Shown here: in pieces, positions 50,630 to 59,344 of the stretch | How positions within the stretch are numbered: the first letter of the stretch is position 1 | Layout: every line of letters begins with the position of its first letter | NCBI GenBank assembly: GCA_938014885.1 | Contig: CALLQI010000021.1 | Location: 62,001 to 126,000 of the forward strand | Reading direction: 5' to 3' | Length of the DNA stretch: 64,000 nucleotides | Origin: an uncultured bacterium | Lineage (GTDB): Bacteria > Planctomycetota > UBA8742 > UBA2392 | Notes under the pieces: model-generated | What the model was told of the DNA's origin: nothing | The model's database searches: none | The model's input: only the letters and a program-made list of their open reading frames with translations | Position numbers and translations under genes: made by a program

Positions 50630-52276
50630 TCAACCCAGGCGCGGTACCCCCAATTGGTCGCAGCGCTCGGCCATTTGCGATTCAAGCTGCGCGATCACCT
50701 TTTCAAGTTTCAGTTCAAGCAGCTCAGCCATGCCACTGGCCCAAGCCTGCTGTGCGTGCTCAGCCCTGCCCAGGGCAGCGAGACACATCGCGTGGCGGCA
50801 CAGGTGCTCGGCGGCGGCGGACCGGAAGCCGTAATCACGGTGCAGAGTATTCACTTCGGCGTAGATGGGCTCTGCCTGGGCGTACTCGGACATGGTGCAA
50901 AGCACGTCGGCGAGATTGGCAGATTCCATGATAATCCCGCGCACGTTCTTGACCTCGCGATGGATGGCAATGGCCTCGCGATACGCTTGCAGCGCCTGAT
51001 CGGTGCGCCCAGTGTGCCGGTACAGATTGCCGAGACTGCCAATGACATTGGCCTGGAATCGTCGATTGTTGACCTCGCGATGGATGGCCAAAGCCTGCAG
51101 GAAAAGTGTCTCGGCCTCGGCATGGCGCCCGGTGCGACGCATCAGGATCGCGAGGTTGCCAAGGTTGGCGCCTTCGCCCGGTCGTTCCCCGGTTTCGCGC
51201 TGGATCTCGAGCGCGGCCCGCATGGGCGCCTCGGCCTCGTTGTACCGGCCCATATCCACGTAAAGCAGGCCCAGGTTGGCGAGCACGTTCGCCTCGGAGC
51301 GCCGAGCCCCGAACTGGCGGTTGATCTTCAGGGCTTCCAAGGCCGCATTCTCTGCCATCTCAAAGCGGCCGATGTCGCCATGCAGGTTGCTCAGCGACAG
51401 CAGCAGGTTGGCCACGCGGGGCAGGTTTCCGGTGGCCCGCAAGTCGTTGATCGCTTGCACAAGCGTCTGTTCGGCCAGTTCGGTGCGGCCGGTCACGGTG
51501 TACAACGACGCCAGCCTTCCGCGCGTGTACGCGGCAGCTTGGGCGTCGCCGACCTGCCGATACAGGTCGATTGCTGCGCGAAAGTTGGCCTCCGATTGCT
51601 CGACGCGGCCGGCATCCTTGTCAATCATTGCCAACTGACCCATGCAAAACGCGATGCCTGCCCGGTCACCGGATTCTTGAAGCAACGGAAGCGCCTTGCG
51701 CATGGCGCCTTCGCCGTCGGCACTGCGGCCCGTTTCGGCCCAAACGTTGCCCAAGCCTGCCCAAGCGCGGCCTTGACCCAGCTTGTCATCGGCCTGAAAG
51801 TTGATTTCCAGGGCCTGCTGCAAGACCTGTTCGGCGCGGCGGAACTGGCCCACACGGGCGGCTAGCAACCCTTCGCGATGAAGGCACTCCGCGCGCTGCG
51901 GACTATGCAGCAGTTGAGACAGCCTGCTCCAGTGTTCGCAGGCGGGCAGCAACTGAAACTGTCGTTCGCTGCATTCGGCCGCGCGGTACTGGTAGCGTGC
52001 GCAGTCGGCCGGTTGAAGCGCGCCGTGGCCCGCGTGCATGGCAAGGCGCGCGTGGTCAGCCAGTTCAGCGGCCACGGTGTCGGTAGGGTGCGGCACAAAC
52101 GGCGCGGTTTCGACGGCGCCCAGGGCAGGCAACGCGGGCGCGGGGCCGCCGAAGGCCTGTTCGATCAGTCGAAACGCCAATTCGTGCATGCGGCCGCGAT
52201 CACCCGGTGTTTGCAGCTCATACGCGGCCACACGCAGCATGGCGTGCCGAAAGAGATAGGCGGTTTCCGCGTGCAT
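50630..52276 (-). CDS. Free-standing TPR protein, ATPase-tail type, copy 2
   Basis: The 548-residue protein begins MHAETAYLFRHAMLRVAAYE, then RGRMHELAFRLIEQAFGG. This is the same joint segment as in the copies at 39816 and 52344. About a dozen TPRs follow, with the repeating core RYNEAEAPMRAALEIQRETG and HAEAETLFLQALAIHREVNN. No P-loop or other domain is present. It is 57 bp upstream of nuoF and 68 bp downstream of copy 3, so copies 3 and 2 form a tandem pair. The function is unknown beyond protein-protein contact. Confidence 0.75.
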   Translation of the reverse strand: MHAETAYLFRHAMLRVAAYELQTPGDRGRMHELAFRLIEQAFGGPAPALPALGAVETAPFVPHPTDTVAAELADHARLAMHAGHGALQPADCARYQYRAAECSERQFQLLPACEHWSRLSQLLHSPQRAECLHREGLLAARVGQFRRAEQVLQQALEINFQADDKLGQGRAWAGLGNVWAETGRSADGEGAMRKALPLLQESGDRAGIAFCMGQLAMIDKDAGRVEQSEANFRAAIDLYRQVGDAQAAAYTRGRLASLYTVTGRTELAEQTLVQAINDLRATGNLPRVANLLLSLSNLHGDIGRFEMAENAALEALKINRQFGARRSEANVLANLGLLYVDMGRYNEAEAPMRAALEIQRETGERPGEGANLGNLAILMRRTGRHAEAETLFLQALAIHREVNNRRFQANVIGSLGNLYRHTGRTDQALQAYREAIAIHREVKNVRGIIMESANLADVLCTMSEYAQAEPIYAEVNTLHRDYGFRSAAAEHLCRHAMCLAALGRAEHAQQAWASGMAELLELKLEKVIAQLESQMAERCDQLGVPRLG

Positions 52277-52343
52277 GGACGGATTCTATGGCCGATCTGC
52301 CAAGCTGGCCTTGGGAAAAACGGTAAGGACCCAGACTGAGGCG

Positions 52344-53747
52344 CTATAGGTCAAAGGGCGGCACACCGGCTTCGGCACAGGCAGCGTGCATTTCCGCGGT
52401 GGCCCTCTTGATGTCCTTGTCGTGTTCAAGACTGCGCAGCACTTCCGCGCCGGACAGCCAAAGGCTGCGTGCGGGCTCGGCTTGACCAGGCTGCAGCAAC
52501 AGCAGCGCGTATTCGCAGCGTGTTCGCCCCAGATAGCGCCGGTTGCCGACTTCAGCGTGGATTGCCAACGCCTGCTCAAACGCGCGGGCGGCTTCGTCGA
52601 AGCGGCCCTCGGCGAAATGCAGCAGGGCGATATCACCCAGCGCGATGCCCTCAAAACGCCGGTTGCCGACCTCGCGATGCAGGGCCACGGCCTGCAACAG
52701 GGCATCGCGCGACTCGCGGCCGCGCCCCAGCGTTTTCAGCAGCTTGGCAAGGTTGCCCAGCGTGGCCCCTTCGCTGCGCCGGTTGCCGACTTCGCGCGCG
52801 ATGGCAATGGCCTGGCGGTATGCGTGTTCGGCCTCAGCGTAGCGGCCGACGTCTTCATACACGGTGCCGAGGTTGCCGAGCGTGATGCCCTCCGTGCGGC
52901 GGTCGCCCAGCCGCCGGAACCCGTCCAGCGCCCGCAGAAAGGTGGCTTCGGCCAGATCGTGCCGGGTGGTCGCGCGATACACACTGGCGAGGTTCACCAG
53001 CGAAATGTTTTCGACATGTGGTTCAGGGGAAAGCTCAAGCACCTGCAGGTAGGCGCGCTCGGCTTCGGCCAGCCGCGAGGTGTAGGTGTAGACATTGGCC
53101 AGGTTGCCCAAGGCCTGTGTCAGGCGCGCGGTGTTGCCCGTCTCACGGTGAAGCGCAAGGGCGCGCAGATTCGTAGCCTCGGAGTCTTCCAGCCTGCCCG
53201 CCACCAACTGTGCGGTGGCCAGAGTGCCCAGGGCAGCGCAGAGCAGGCGTGGGTCGCTGCCTGCCACCAACGCGACAGACTGTGTCGCAAGGGCAAGCGC
53301 GCGTGCTGTGTCTCCCGCCCGGTAGGCGGCATCGGCGGCCCGGCGCCGGGCCTCGGCCGCGGCTGCGCCCTCAAGCAGGTCCGCGAGTTCCAGCCAGCAT
53401 GCTGTGGCGGCGCCGTCCTGGAAGCTGCGTTGTGCGGCTTCGGCGGCGCGCCGCAGGTAAAGCTGCCGTGTCTGGGCAGACTTGCCCAATTCGACGCCCG
53501 ACTTGCCGGCATGGTCGGCCAGTTCCTGCGCCACGGCGTCTGTCGGGTGCGGCGCCGGCGCCGCCCCATCGGGATCGTCAAGCGCGGCCGGCCGGGGCGG
53601 GCGTCCACCGTAAAGCTCTTCGATCAGCAGAAATGCCAGCCCATGCAGCCGCGCCCTCGCGCCGGGGGGCTGCAGTTCATACGCCGCCGCGCGCACAAGC
53701 GCATGGCGGAACAGGTAGGCAGTTTCGGCCGCGGGGGCGTCGGACAT
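52344..53747 (-). CDS. Free-standing TPR protein, ATPase-tail type, copy 3
   Basis: The 467-residue protein begins MSDAPAAETAYLFRHALVRA and AAYELQPPGARARLHGLAFL, the same joint as the two paralogues. Nine or so TPRs follow with the core GRYAEAEHAYRQAIAIAREV and GRFDEAARAFEQALAIHAEV. The codon-level repetitiveness of the DNA (gttgccgacttc recurring every 120 bp) reflects the TPR unit. It starts 61 bp from the divergent DUF2752-like gene, so no ATPase half can precede it. It is in tandem with copy 2. Confidence 0.75.
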   Translation of the reverse strand: MSDAPAAETAYLFRHALVRAAAYELQPPGARARLHGLAFLLIEELYGGRPPRPAALDDPDGAAPAPHPTDAVAQELADHAGKSGVELGKSAQTRQLYLRRAAEAAQRSFQDGAATACWLELADLLEGAAAAEARRRAADAAYRAGDTARALALATQSVALVAGSDPRLLCAALGTLATAQLVAGRLEDSEATNLRALALHRETGNTARLTQALGNLANVYTYTSRLAEAERAYLQVLELSPEPHVENISLVNLASVYRATTRHDLAEATFLRALDGFRRLGDRRTEGITLGNLGTVYEDVGRYAEAEHAYRQAIAIAREVGNRRSEGATLGNLAKLLKTLGRGRESRDALLQAVALHREVGNRRFEGIALGDIALLHFAEGRFDEAARAFEQALAIHAEVGNRRYLGRTRCEYALLLLQPGQAEPARSLWLSGAEVLRSLEHDKDIKRATAEMHAACAEAGVPPFDL

Positions 53748-53808
53748 GCCCGGATTGTAACGAAGGTCCGCATCAGCGCAGCCTGTGTCGAGCTTGCTAG
53801 ACTACGGC

Positions 53809-54246
53809 ATGGCCGAGCCCCGCCCACGAACACTGCAATGGCAACCGTGCCCGCGCCGTCTGCCCAATGCCTTTGAACTGTACAGCCTGCTGCTGGGTGC
53901 CGGGGCTTTGTGGTATGTGCCGCGCGCGCTTGAGCGCGCGACGCCGCCCGCCGAGCCTGGCTTCATCGGCCCATTCAAAGGCGGCACCCGTGCGATCGGC
54001 TGTCTGCTGCGCGGCGACCTGGCCGGGGCCATCACCTACAACCCGCTGGCAGTCCTGCTGGCTTTGCTGCTGCTGCTCGGGGTTGCCCGCTGGCTGCTGC
54101 TGGTGCTGCCGCTTGGTCGGCGCCCGGTGCTGCAACTGAACCAGCGCGGCCGCTGGACCGCGCTGGGGTTGATGCTCTTGTTGTTCACTGCAGGTTGGGC
54201 CTACGTGGTGCTGAGTGAGTCGTGGCGCAAGCCTTGGAGCGGCTAG
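53809..54246 (+). CDS. DUF2752-like small membrane protein lacking the Cys motif
   Basis: The ATG at 53809 (MAEPRPRTLQWQ) gives 145 residues with three hydrophobic segments. The block IGCLLRGDLAGAITYNPLAV matches the DUF2752 signature, which normally reads CPxCGxTRA...G....A...NP. Here the CPxCG part is replaced by GPFKGGTRA, so the usual Cys pair is lost. Family function is unknown. It is divergent from TPR copy 3, and its stop overlaps the convergent lipoprotein by 4 bp. Confidence 0.65.
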   Translation: MAEPRPRTLQWQPCPRRLPNAFELYSLLLGAGALWYVPRALERATPPAEPGFIGPFKGGTRAIGCLLRGDLAGAITYNPLAVLLALLLLLGVARWLLLVLPLGRRPVLQLNQRGRWTALGLMLLLFTAGWAYVVLSESWRKPWSG

Positions 54247-55121
54247 TAACGCTTCAACTCGCGGATCTCGGCGGTCTTCTTCTTGAGTTCCTTCAGCTCT
54301 TCAATGTCGATGTAGGTCAGCAGCTTCTGCAACAGAGTCGGGTAGTACTTCTTGAACGCGTCGGCGACCACGTCCGGCTTGAAGTCGCGCAGCAGGCGGT
54401 TGCTGCAGGTCCAGCCGGCGTGGGCCATGGTGCCGCTGTCCTGGTGCAGGTACATCTGTTCGTCGGCGTCAAAGCACTCCATGGCCGGGGCAGAAAAGTC
54501 CTCAAGCTCAATGCGCTTGACCCACATCTTTTCGCCCGACATCGGTTCATGCATCGCAAACACGAACCAGCCGCGCACGGTTACTTCATAGTCTTTCACG
54601 AACCAGCCCTTGCCCGGTTCGTATTCGCCCATGAACACCGGCTGGCCGGGTTGGCTGGTTGTGCCATCGCTGAGCGGGCGTCCGCCGACTGGCTTCACGT
54701 TGACACTGATGAACACCTGCGGGGCCAGGGTCAGGTCGCTGGCCTTCTTGTCGCCGTACGTGATCTCCTGCAAGTCCGGGTAGGGGCCCTTGGTGGTCAT
54801 GCCTTTGCTGATCAGCACTTTGTCGATGTCCACACCCATGGAGGCCGAAAAGCCCTTGCCCACGGGCCGATAGGCGTCCAGGCGCAGAACGCTTTCCTCG
54901 ACACGGTACTCCGGGTTCACCACGGCGATGGTGATCTGCTCAGAGACGGGCGGGGTCTCGCCCAATGTCAGGTTGGCTGAGTACGTGTAGCCCTGGCTCC
55001 AGGCTGACACCGGCAGACTGACCTGCGGAAACTGGGGGCGCTGCGGGGTTGTGGCACATGCCAGCACAAACACCGCGACAATGCCGAAGAAAATGTGGAC
55101 GTGCCAAGCAGGTGAGCGCAT
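54243..55121 (-). CDS. Exported lipoprotein of unknown function
   Basis: The ATG at 55121 (MRSPAWHVHIFFGIVAVF) has GGAG 6 bases upstream. The lipobox is VLAC, giving a lipoprotein of 292 residues. The mature part begins with a Pro-rich linker and a beta-rich domain (YTYSANLTLGETPPVSEQ), holds a membrane-facing region (GWFVKDYEVTVRGWFVFAM), and ends in a highly charged helix (IDIEELKELKKKTAEIRELK). I do not recognise the family. The helical end could form a coiled coil with a partner. Confidence 0.6.
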   Translation of the reverse strand: MRSPAWHVHIFFGIVAVFVLACATTPQRPQFPQVSLPVSAWSQGYTYSANLTLGETPPVSEQITIAVVNPEYRVEESVLRLDAYRPVGKGFSASMGVDIDKVLISKGMTTKGPYPDLQEITYGDKKASDLTLAPQVFISVNVKPVGGRPLSDGTTSQPGQPVFMGEYEPGKGWFVKDYEVTVRGWFVFAMHEPMSGEKMWVKRIELEDFSAPAMECFDADEQMYLHQDSGTMAHAGWTCSNRLLRDFKPDVVADAFKKYYPTLLQKLLTYIDIEELKELKKKTAEIRELKRY

Positions 55122-55832
55122 GGGAGGCTCCATATGAGCGCCGCGGCGAATCAGGGTATGACTAAGTTCAGATTAATGTGAACCGAGGTCAGTCATGTCT
55201 ACGGATGCGTTGAGGAGGGGCGTCAGTCGCCCCGCGCCCCATTGTGCAACTTGGAAGTACCACGCACAACGCCCCCCAGAACCCTGCGCCATCAGCCAGT
55301 TCCGAACAAGCAGGCGAGCGTGAGGCATGGCGCACAGTCGGCGGGTGGCTCGAGGTGCCTAGGCCCAAGAAATCCAAGCAAATCGTTCATTCGGCACGAT
55401 TTATGACCCTCGCGAGATACCCGCTGCCAATCATTTGTATGTCTGTGGGCTGTTGGTAAGATGTCGGCAGTCCGCAGTTTGGCTTTGGCCAGCGGACTGT
55501 GCACTGAAGCCCGCATTGTAGACCCGTGAGGTCCGATACGAGGCAAAGCACAGTTCCCTGCGGTTTACAAATACGTCGGATTTTGTGGATCTCACAGCGG
55601 CAGTCCTGAAACGATGTGCCGCTTACCAGGCCGAACATGCATCGGTACAGCCCTCCAAAGCAGGCGATTGAGCCCCGTGTGAACGGGCCAGATGCCCTTG
55701 GTGCAAACACCTCACCCGGTTCACCGGGTGGGCGGCTGACGTAACTGGTTGAGCCCACAAGATTTCGGCGTACCTCGCCGTCCAGGTCGGACGGAGCAGC
55801 GCCCCTTTGCCGGGGCTTAACGGAGGCGCGTC
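55122..55832. other. 711-bp intergenic region with a hairpin-rich rny leader
   Basis: No gene is convincing here. Short frames exist, but they lack ribosome binding sites and have atypical composition. The left part (55122-55480) shows no clear element. The right part holds several perfect hairpins: GCGGCA arms at 55597-55622, CCCGT-GTGA-ACGGG (55674-55687), CACCCGG-TTCA-CCGGGTG (55713-55730), CCGTCC...GGACGG (55778-55794) and GCCCC...GGGGC (55801-55816). It is probably a structured 5' leader of rny, or a separate small RNA upstream of it. Confidence 0.55.
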
Positions 55833-57419
55833 ATGTTTCTGGCCGACGCAGTAACTTTGACACTTGGGCTTCTTGGGGGATTGGTCGTAGGGGGCGGCGG
55901 CGCAGCCTTTGCCATCTACACCGTGATGAAGGGCAAAGTTCAGGCAGCATCCAAAGCAGCTACCGGCGACGTGGACAAACTCAAAGACGACGCCAAACGA
56001 GAGGCCGAAACGATCCTCGCACAGGCACGCCTTGAGGCCAAAAACGAAAGCCTCAAGACCCGCGAAAAGATCGAACAAGAACTTGAGAAGGATCGCCGCG
56101 AGATCAAAGAGCAGGAAAAGCGCCTCGCTAAGAAGGAAGAATCCATCGAGCAGAAGTTCGAGATGCTCGACAAGAAGGCCGACCAGCTCGAGACACGCCA
56201 GAAAGAAATCGACGCCACCAAACAGCGCGCCGAAGAAGCCGAGGCCGAACGCCTGAAAGCGCTCGAAGAAGTACGCGGCAAGCTTTCTGAAGTGGCCGAA
56301 ATGTCACAGGAAGAAGCCAAGCGCGAGCTGCTGTCGCGTCTGGATGCCGAACTCGTGACCGAAAAGGCCGAGCGCATCAAGCACATGGTCGAGGAAATCG
56401 AAACCCAGGCCGACGAAAAGGCCAAGTGGACCGTCAGCCAGGCAATCTGCCGCCTTGCTTCGGAACACACCGGTGAAACAACCACCAGCAACGTCGAGAT
56501 TCCCAGCGACGAAGTAAAGGGCCGCATCATCGGCCGCGAAGGCCGCAACATTCGCCACTTCGAAAAGGTCACCGGCGTGGACGTGATCGTAGACGACACC
56601 CCGGGTCTGGTGATCGTGAGCTGCTTCGACAGCGTGCGCCGCGAAGTCGCACGCCGCACTCTGGAACGGCTGATCCAGGACGGCCGCATTCACCCGGCGC
56701 GCATCGAGGAAATCCATGAGATGTGCAACAAGGAAGTCGACAAAGAAATCCTTGAGGCCGGCAAGCAGATCCAGTTCGACGCCGACGTGCACAACATCCA
56801 TCCAAAGGCGCAGCGCCTGCTGGGCCGCTTGAAGTTCCGCAGCAGCTACGGCCAGAACAACTACAAGCACAGTGTCGAAGTCGCGCACCTGTGTGCGATG
56901 ATGGCGGCCGAACTTGGCCTTGATGTGAAGCTGGCCCGCCGTTGCGGCCTGATGCACGACATCGGCAAGGCCATCGACCACGAAAAGGAAGGCGGCCACC
57001 CGCTGGTCGGCAAAGAGTTCCTGATCAGCATCAACGAACGCCCGGAAGTGATTGAGGCCGCCGGCGGCCACCACGACCAGCCGATGCACCACAAGTACCC
57101 GTACGTAAGCCTGGCGGCAGCGGGCGATGCGATTTCAGCCAGCCGCCCTGGTGCACGCCGCGAAAGCATGGACCGCTACGTGCAGCGCCTGACTGCGCTG
57201 GAAAGCATCGCCAAGAGTTTCGAGGGCGTAAGCGAAGCCTTCGCCATGCAAGCCGGCCGCGAGCTGCGAGTACTGGTGAACAGCACCAAGGTAACGGACG
57301 ATCAGGCATTGCTGATCTGCCGCGACCTCGCCGCCAAGATCGAAGACGAACTGACGTACCCGGGCGAAATCAAGATCACCCTGATGCGAGAAACCCGAGT
57401 AACCGAATACGCCAGATAA
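55833..57419 (+). CDS. rny: Ribonuclease Y
   Basis: GGAGG 6 bases before the ATG supports the start. The 528-residue protein has an N-terminal membrane anchor (VTLTLGLLGGLVVGGGGAAF), a long charged coiled coil (about residues 35-195), a KH domain (VEIPSDEVKGRIIGREGRNI) and an HD domain with the metal-binding pair in CGLMHDIGKAIDHE, plus GGHHDQP. RNase Y is a membrane-bound endoribonuclease that starts mRNA decay. A terminator follows. Its unusually long, hairpin-rich leader suggests control at the mRNA level. Confidence 0.95.
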   Translation: MFLADAVTLTLGLLGGLVVGGGGAAFAIYTVMKGKVQAASKAATGDVDKLKDDAKREAETILAQARLEAKNESLKTREKIEQELEKDRREIKEQEKRLAKKEESIEQKFEMLDKKADQLETRQKEIDATKQRAEEAEAERLKALEEVRGKLSEVAEMSQEEAKRELLSRLDAELVTEKAERIKHMVEEIETQADEKAKWTVSQAICRLASEHTGETTTSNVEIPSDEVKGRIIGREGRNIRHFEKVTGVDVIVDDTPGLVIVSCFDSVRREVARRTLERLIQDGRIHPARIEEIHEMCNKEVDKEILEAGKQIQFDADVHNIHPKAQRLLGRLKFRSSYGQNNYKHSVEVAHLCAMMAAELGLDVKLARRCGLMHDIGKAIDHEKEGGHPLVGKEFLISINERPEVIEAAGGHHDQPMHHKYPYVSLAAAGDAISASRPGARRESMDRYVQRLTALESIAKSFEGVSEAFAMQAGRELRVLVNSTKVTDDQALLICRDLAAKIEDELTYPGEIKITLMRETRVTEYAR

Positions 57420-57451
57420 GGACCGCGGGCATCCCGTCCGCAAGAACCTGA

Positions 57452-57485
57452 AAACGCGCGGCCAACAATGGCTGCGCGTTTTTTT
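57452..57485 (+). terminator. Rho-independent terminator after rny
   Basis: The stem AACGCGCGGCC pairs with GGCTGCGCGTT (one mismatch) around AACAAT and is followed by a run of seven T. It lies 32 bases after the rny stop. Confidence 0.9.
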
Positions 57486-57564
57486 GTTGCCTGCGGGAAT
57501 GTCCGGCGGTACAAGATCGTTCGATATCGAACGGGTGTTAATTCACGAGACATGGAGAGCGAAA

Positions 57565-58407
57565 ATGGCGGACAGGACGATTCTCATCAGCGGCATCACC
57601 GGCAATCAGGGCGGCGCGGTGGCAAAGCACCTCATCGGCAAAGGTTTCAAGCTTCGCGGCATGACGCGCAACCCCGACAGCGACAAGGCCAAAGCCCTGG
57701 CCAAACAGGGCGTCGAGATCGTCAAGGGCGACCTCAATGACAGCGCGTCCGTACGCGCCGCGCTCAAGGGCGCATGGGGCGCTTTTGCGGTCCAGAACAC
57801 CTGGGAAGCCGGCGTCGAGGGCGAAGAGAAGCAGGGACACGAGTTCGCCAAGGCCGCCAAGGAAGCCGGCGTGCAGCACTTCGTGTACACCTCGGTCGGG
57901 TCGGCGGAGCGCAAGACCGGCATCCCGCATTTCGAGAACAAGTATCGCGTAGAAAACACCGTGCGCGGACTCAAGTTCCCCAGCCACGTGATCCTGCGGC
58001 CGGTGTTCTTCATGGAAAACCTGCCCTCGCCCTGGTTCCTCAACGGCGAGAAACTTGGCACCGCCATGAAGCCGAACACCAAGCTGCAGATGGTTGCCGT
58101 GGACGACATCGGCCGCATCGGCGCGCGCGCGTTCACGGACGCTGCCAAGCTCAAGGGCCGCGAGATCGAACTCGCCGGCGACGCGGTGACCATGACGGAG
58201 GCTGCGGCGGGGCTCAGCAAGGCACTGGGCAAGAAGATCGACTTCGTGCAGTACCCGATTGAAGCCGTGCGCGCCAACAGCGAAGACTTCGCGCTGATGC
58301 TCGAGTGGTTCGAATCCACGGGCTACAACGCCGACATCCCCGCGCTCGACAAAGAGTTCGGCAAGACCACCAAGTTCGCCGACTGGCTGACCCGCCTTGG
58401 CAAGTAG
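57565..58407 (+). CDS. NmrA-family NAD(P)-binding protein
   Basis: The ATG at 57565 (MADRTILISGITGNQGGAVA) has GGAGAG upstream and gives 280 residues. The GxxGxxGG pattern (GITGNQGGAV) marks the NmrA/HSCARG-like atypical SDR fold. Other family blocks are GMTRNPDSDKAKALAKQG, VEIVKGDLND, FVYTSVGSAE and HVILRPVFFMEN. Such proteins sense NADP(H) redox state or act as quinone or isoflavone-like reductases. The usual catalytic Tyr-x3-Lys is not seen in place. It is monocistronic, flanked by terminators. Confidence 0.85.
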   Translation: MADRTILISGITGNQGGAVAKHLIGKGFKLRGMTRNPDSDKAKALAKQGVEIVKGDLNDSASVRAALKGAWGAFAVQNTWEAGVEGEEKQGHEFAKAAKEAGVQHFVYTSVGSAERKTGIPHFENKYRVENTVRGLKFPSHVILRPVFFMENLPSPWFLNGEKLGTAMKPNTKLQMVAVDDIGRIGARAFTDAAKLKGREIELAGDAVTMTEAAAGLSKALGKKIDFVQYPIEAVRANSEDFALMLEWFESTGYNADIPALDKEFGKTTKFADWLTRLGK

Positions 58408-58436
58408 CGCGGCATGGTGGAAACGATTGCAACAAA

Positions 58437-58464
58437 GGAACCCGCCGTGGAAACGGCGGGTTTC
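58437..58464 (+). terminator. Hairpin terminator after the NmrA-like gene
   Basis: AACCCGCCGT pairs perfectly with ACGGCGGGTT around GGAA, followed by TCTGCTTC. The stem is strong and the U tract is imperfect. Confidence 0.7.
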
Positions 58465-58558
58465 TGCTTCGATCAGGTTAGTCACAGGAGTTGTTGCGAC
58501 TCGCCACCTTGTGTTCACTCTTGTCGCACGTGATGTCGCCGCCAAACGTTCTTTGGTC

Positions 58559-59221
58559 TCAGCCGGTGAACCAGTCCGGGATGGGAGGCGGCTCTTCGAA
58601 TTGCCGAATGTCAGGTGCGTAGAAGTAAGGGATGGCCTGGATGTCCCCCTTGTAACGGCACATGCACCCAAGGTCATAGTTGAGTCGGGCTGGGTCGGCC
58701 GCCAGGCGTCGAAGAAATGCTTCCACCGACGCAGCACGCTCATCCAACCTGAGCGTCTCGTGGTCGAACTGAAGTACCTTCCCGACATGTTCACCACCCG
58801 GCTTTACCACGAGTTGATCGGGCGATGAGGGGGGCTGCCCAATGGCAACCGAATCCAGAACGGAAGCTACTTCCTCGCGCGACCATCCGTGCTCTTCGGC
58901 CATCTCCATCCAGGAACTCATTCCGTCTCGTTCCAGGGGAATACGCCCAATGCTGTAGACCTCCAGCAGGTACTCCGAGTCCCCAGCTTCAACGAACAAG
59001 CATGCACCGTTCCAGCGGGAATAGAATGACTCGAGAGAACAAAAGCTCTCGCCAGTGGCCTCGCGCAATGCGGCAAGCTCTTCAGCGGTTGCTGGCGGTC
59101 CAAGCTCGTGCTGGACCTCGACGCGCACCAACTGGCCGCTCCGACCGGCGCCACGACACCAGAACCCGGGTGCTGGCGCTAGAAGCAAAGCCTGAATGCC
59201 CTTGATGCCGCGGGATTGCAT
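58559..59221 (-). CDS. SUKH (SMI1/KNR4)-like protein
   Basis: The 220-residue frame contains the SUKH-like pattern TAEELAALREATGESFCSLE, then FYSRWNGACLFVEAGDSEYL and LEVYSIGRIPLE. The start is uncertain, because the first 30 residues look non-native and a later start is possible. SUKH proteins are best known as immunity proteins against contact-dependent and polymorphic toxins, though some have other roles. The C-terminal part (YDLGCMCRYKGDIQAIPYFY) is not recognised. It is divergent from another SUKH-like gene, and no toxin gene is adjacent. Confidence 0.6.
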   Translation of the reverse strand: MQSRGIKGIQALLLAPAPGFWCRGAGRSGQLVRVEVQHELGPPATAEELAALREATGESFCSLESFYSRWNGACLFVEAGDSEYLLEVYSIGRIPLERDGMSSWMEMAEEHGWSREEVASVLDSVAIGQPPSSPDQLVVKPGGEHVGKVLQFDHETLRLDERAASVEAFLRRLAADPARLNYDLGCMCRYKGDIQAIPYFYAPDIRQFEEPPPIPDWFTG

Positions 59222-59344
59222 TCGAGCGATTCTAGCACGCAGATCTGGCCGATTACACGCGGCCGCTGTCAGATAAGCAGAGCCTGCCGCGGAAACAGCC
59301 GGTTTCTAGTTTGCGGGATGGCCCGGCGAACACAACATGCGGGC

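Noticed and set aside
55490..55740. RNase P RNA, tmRNA, SRP RNA or 6S RNA
   Set aside because: I found none of their conserved sequence blocks, and the region was kept only as a structured leader or unknown RNA.
55387..56078. Minus-strand frames upstream of rny
   Set aside because: They lack ribosome binding sites, overlap the hairpins and the rny start, and have cysteine-rich, irregular composition.
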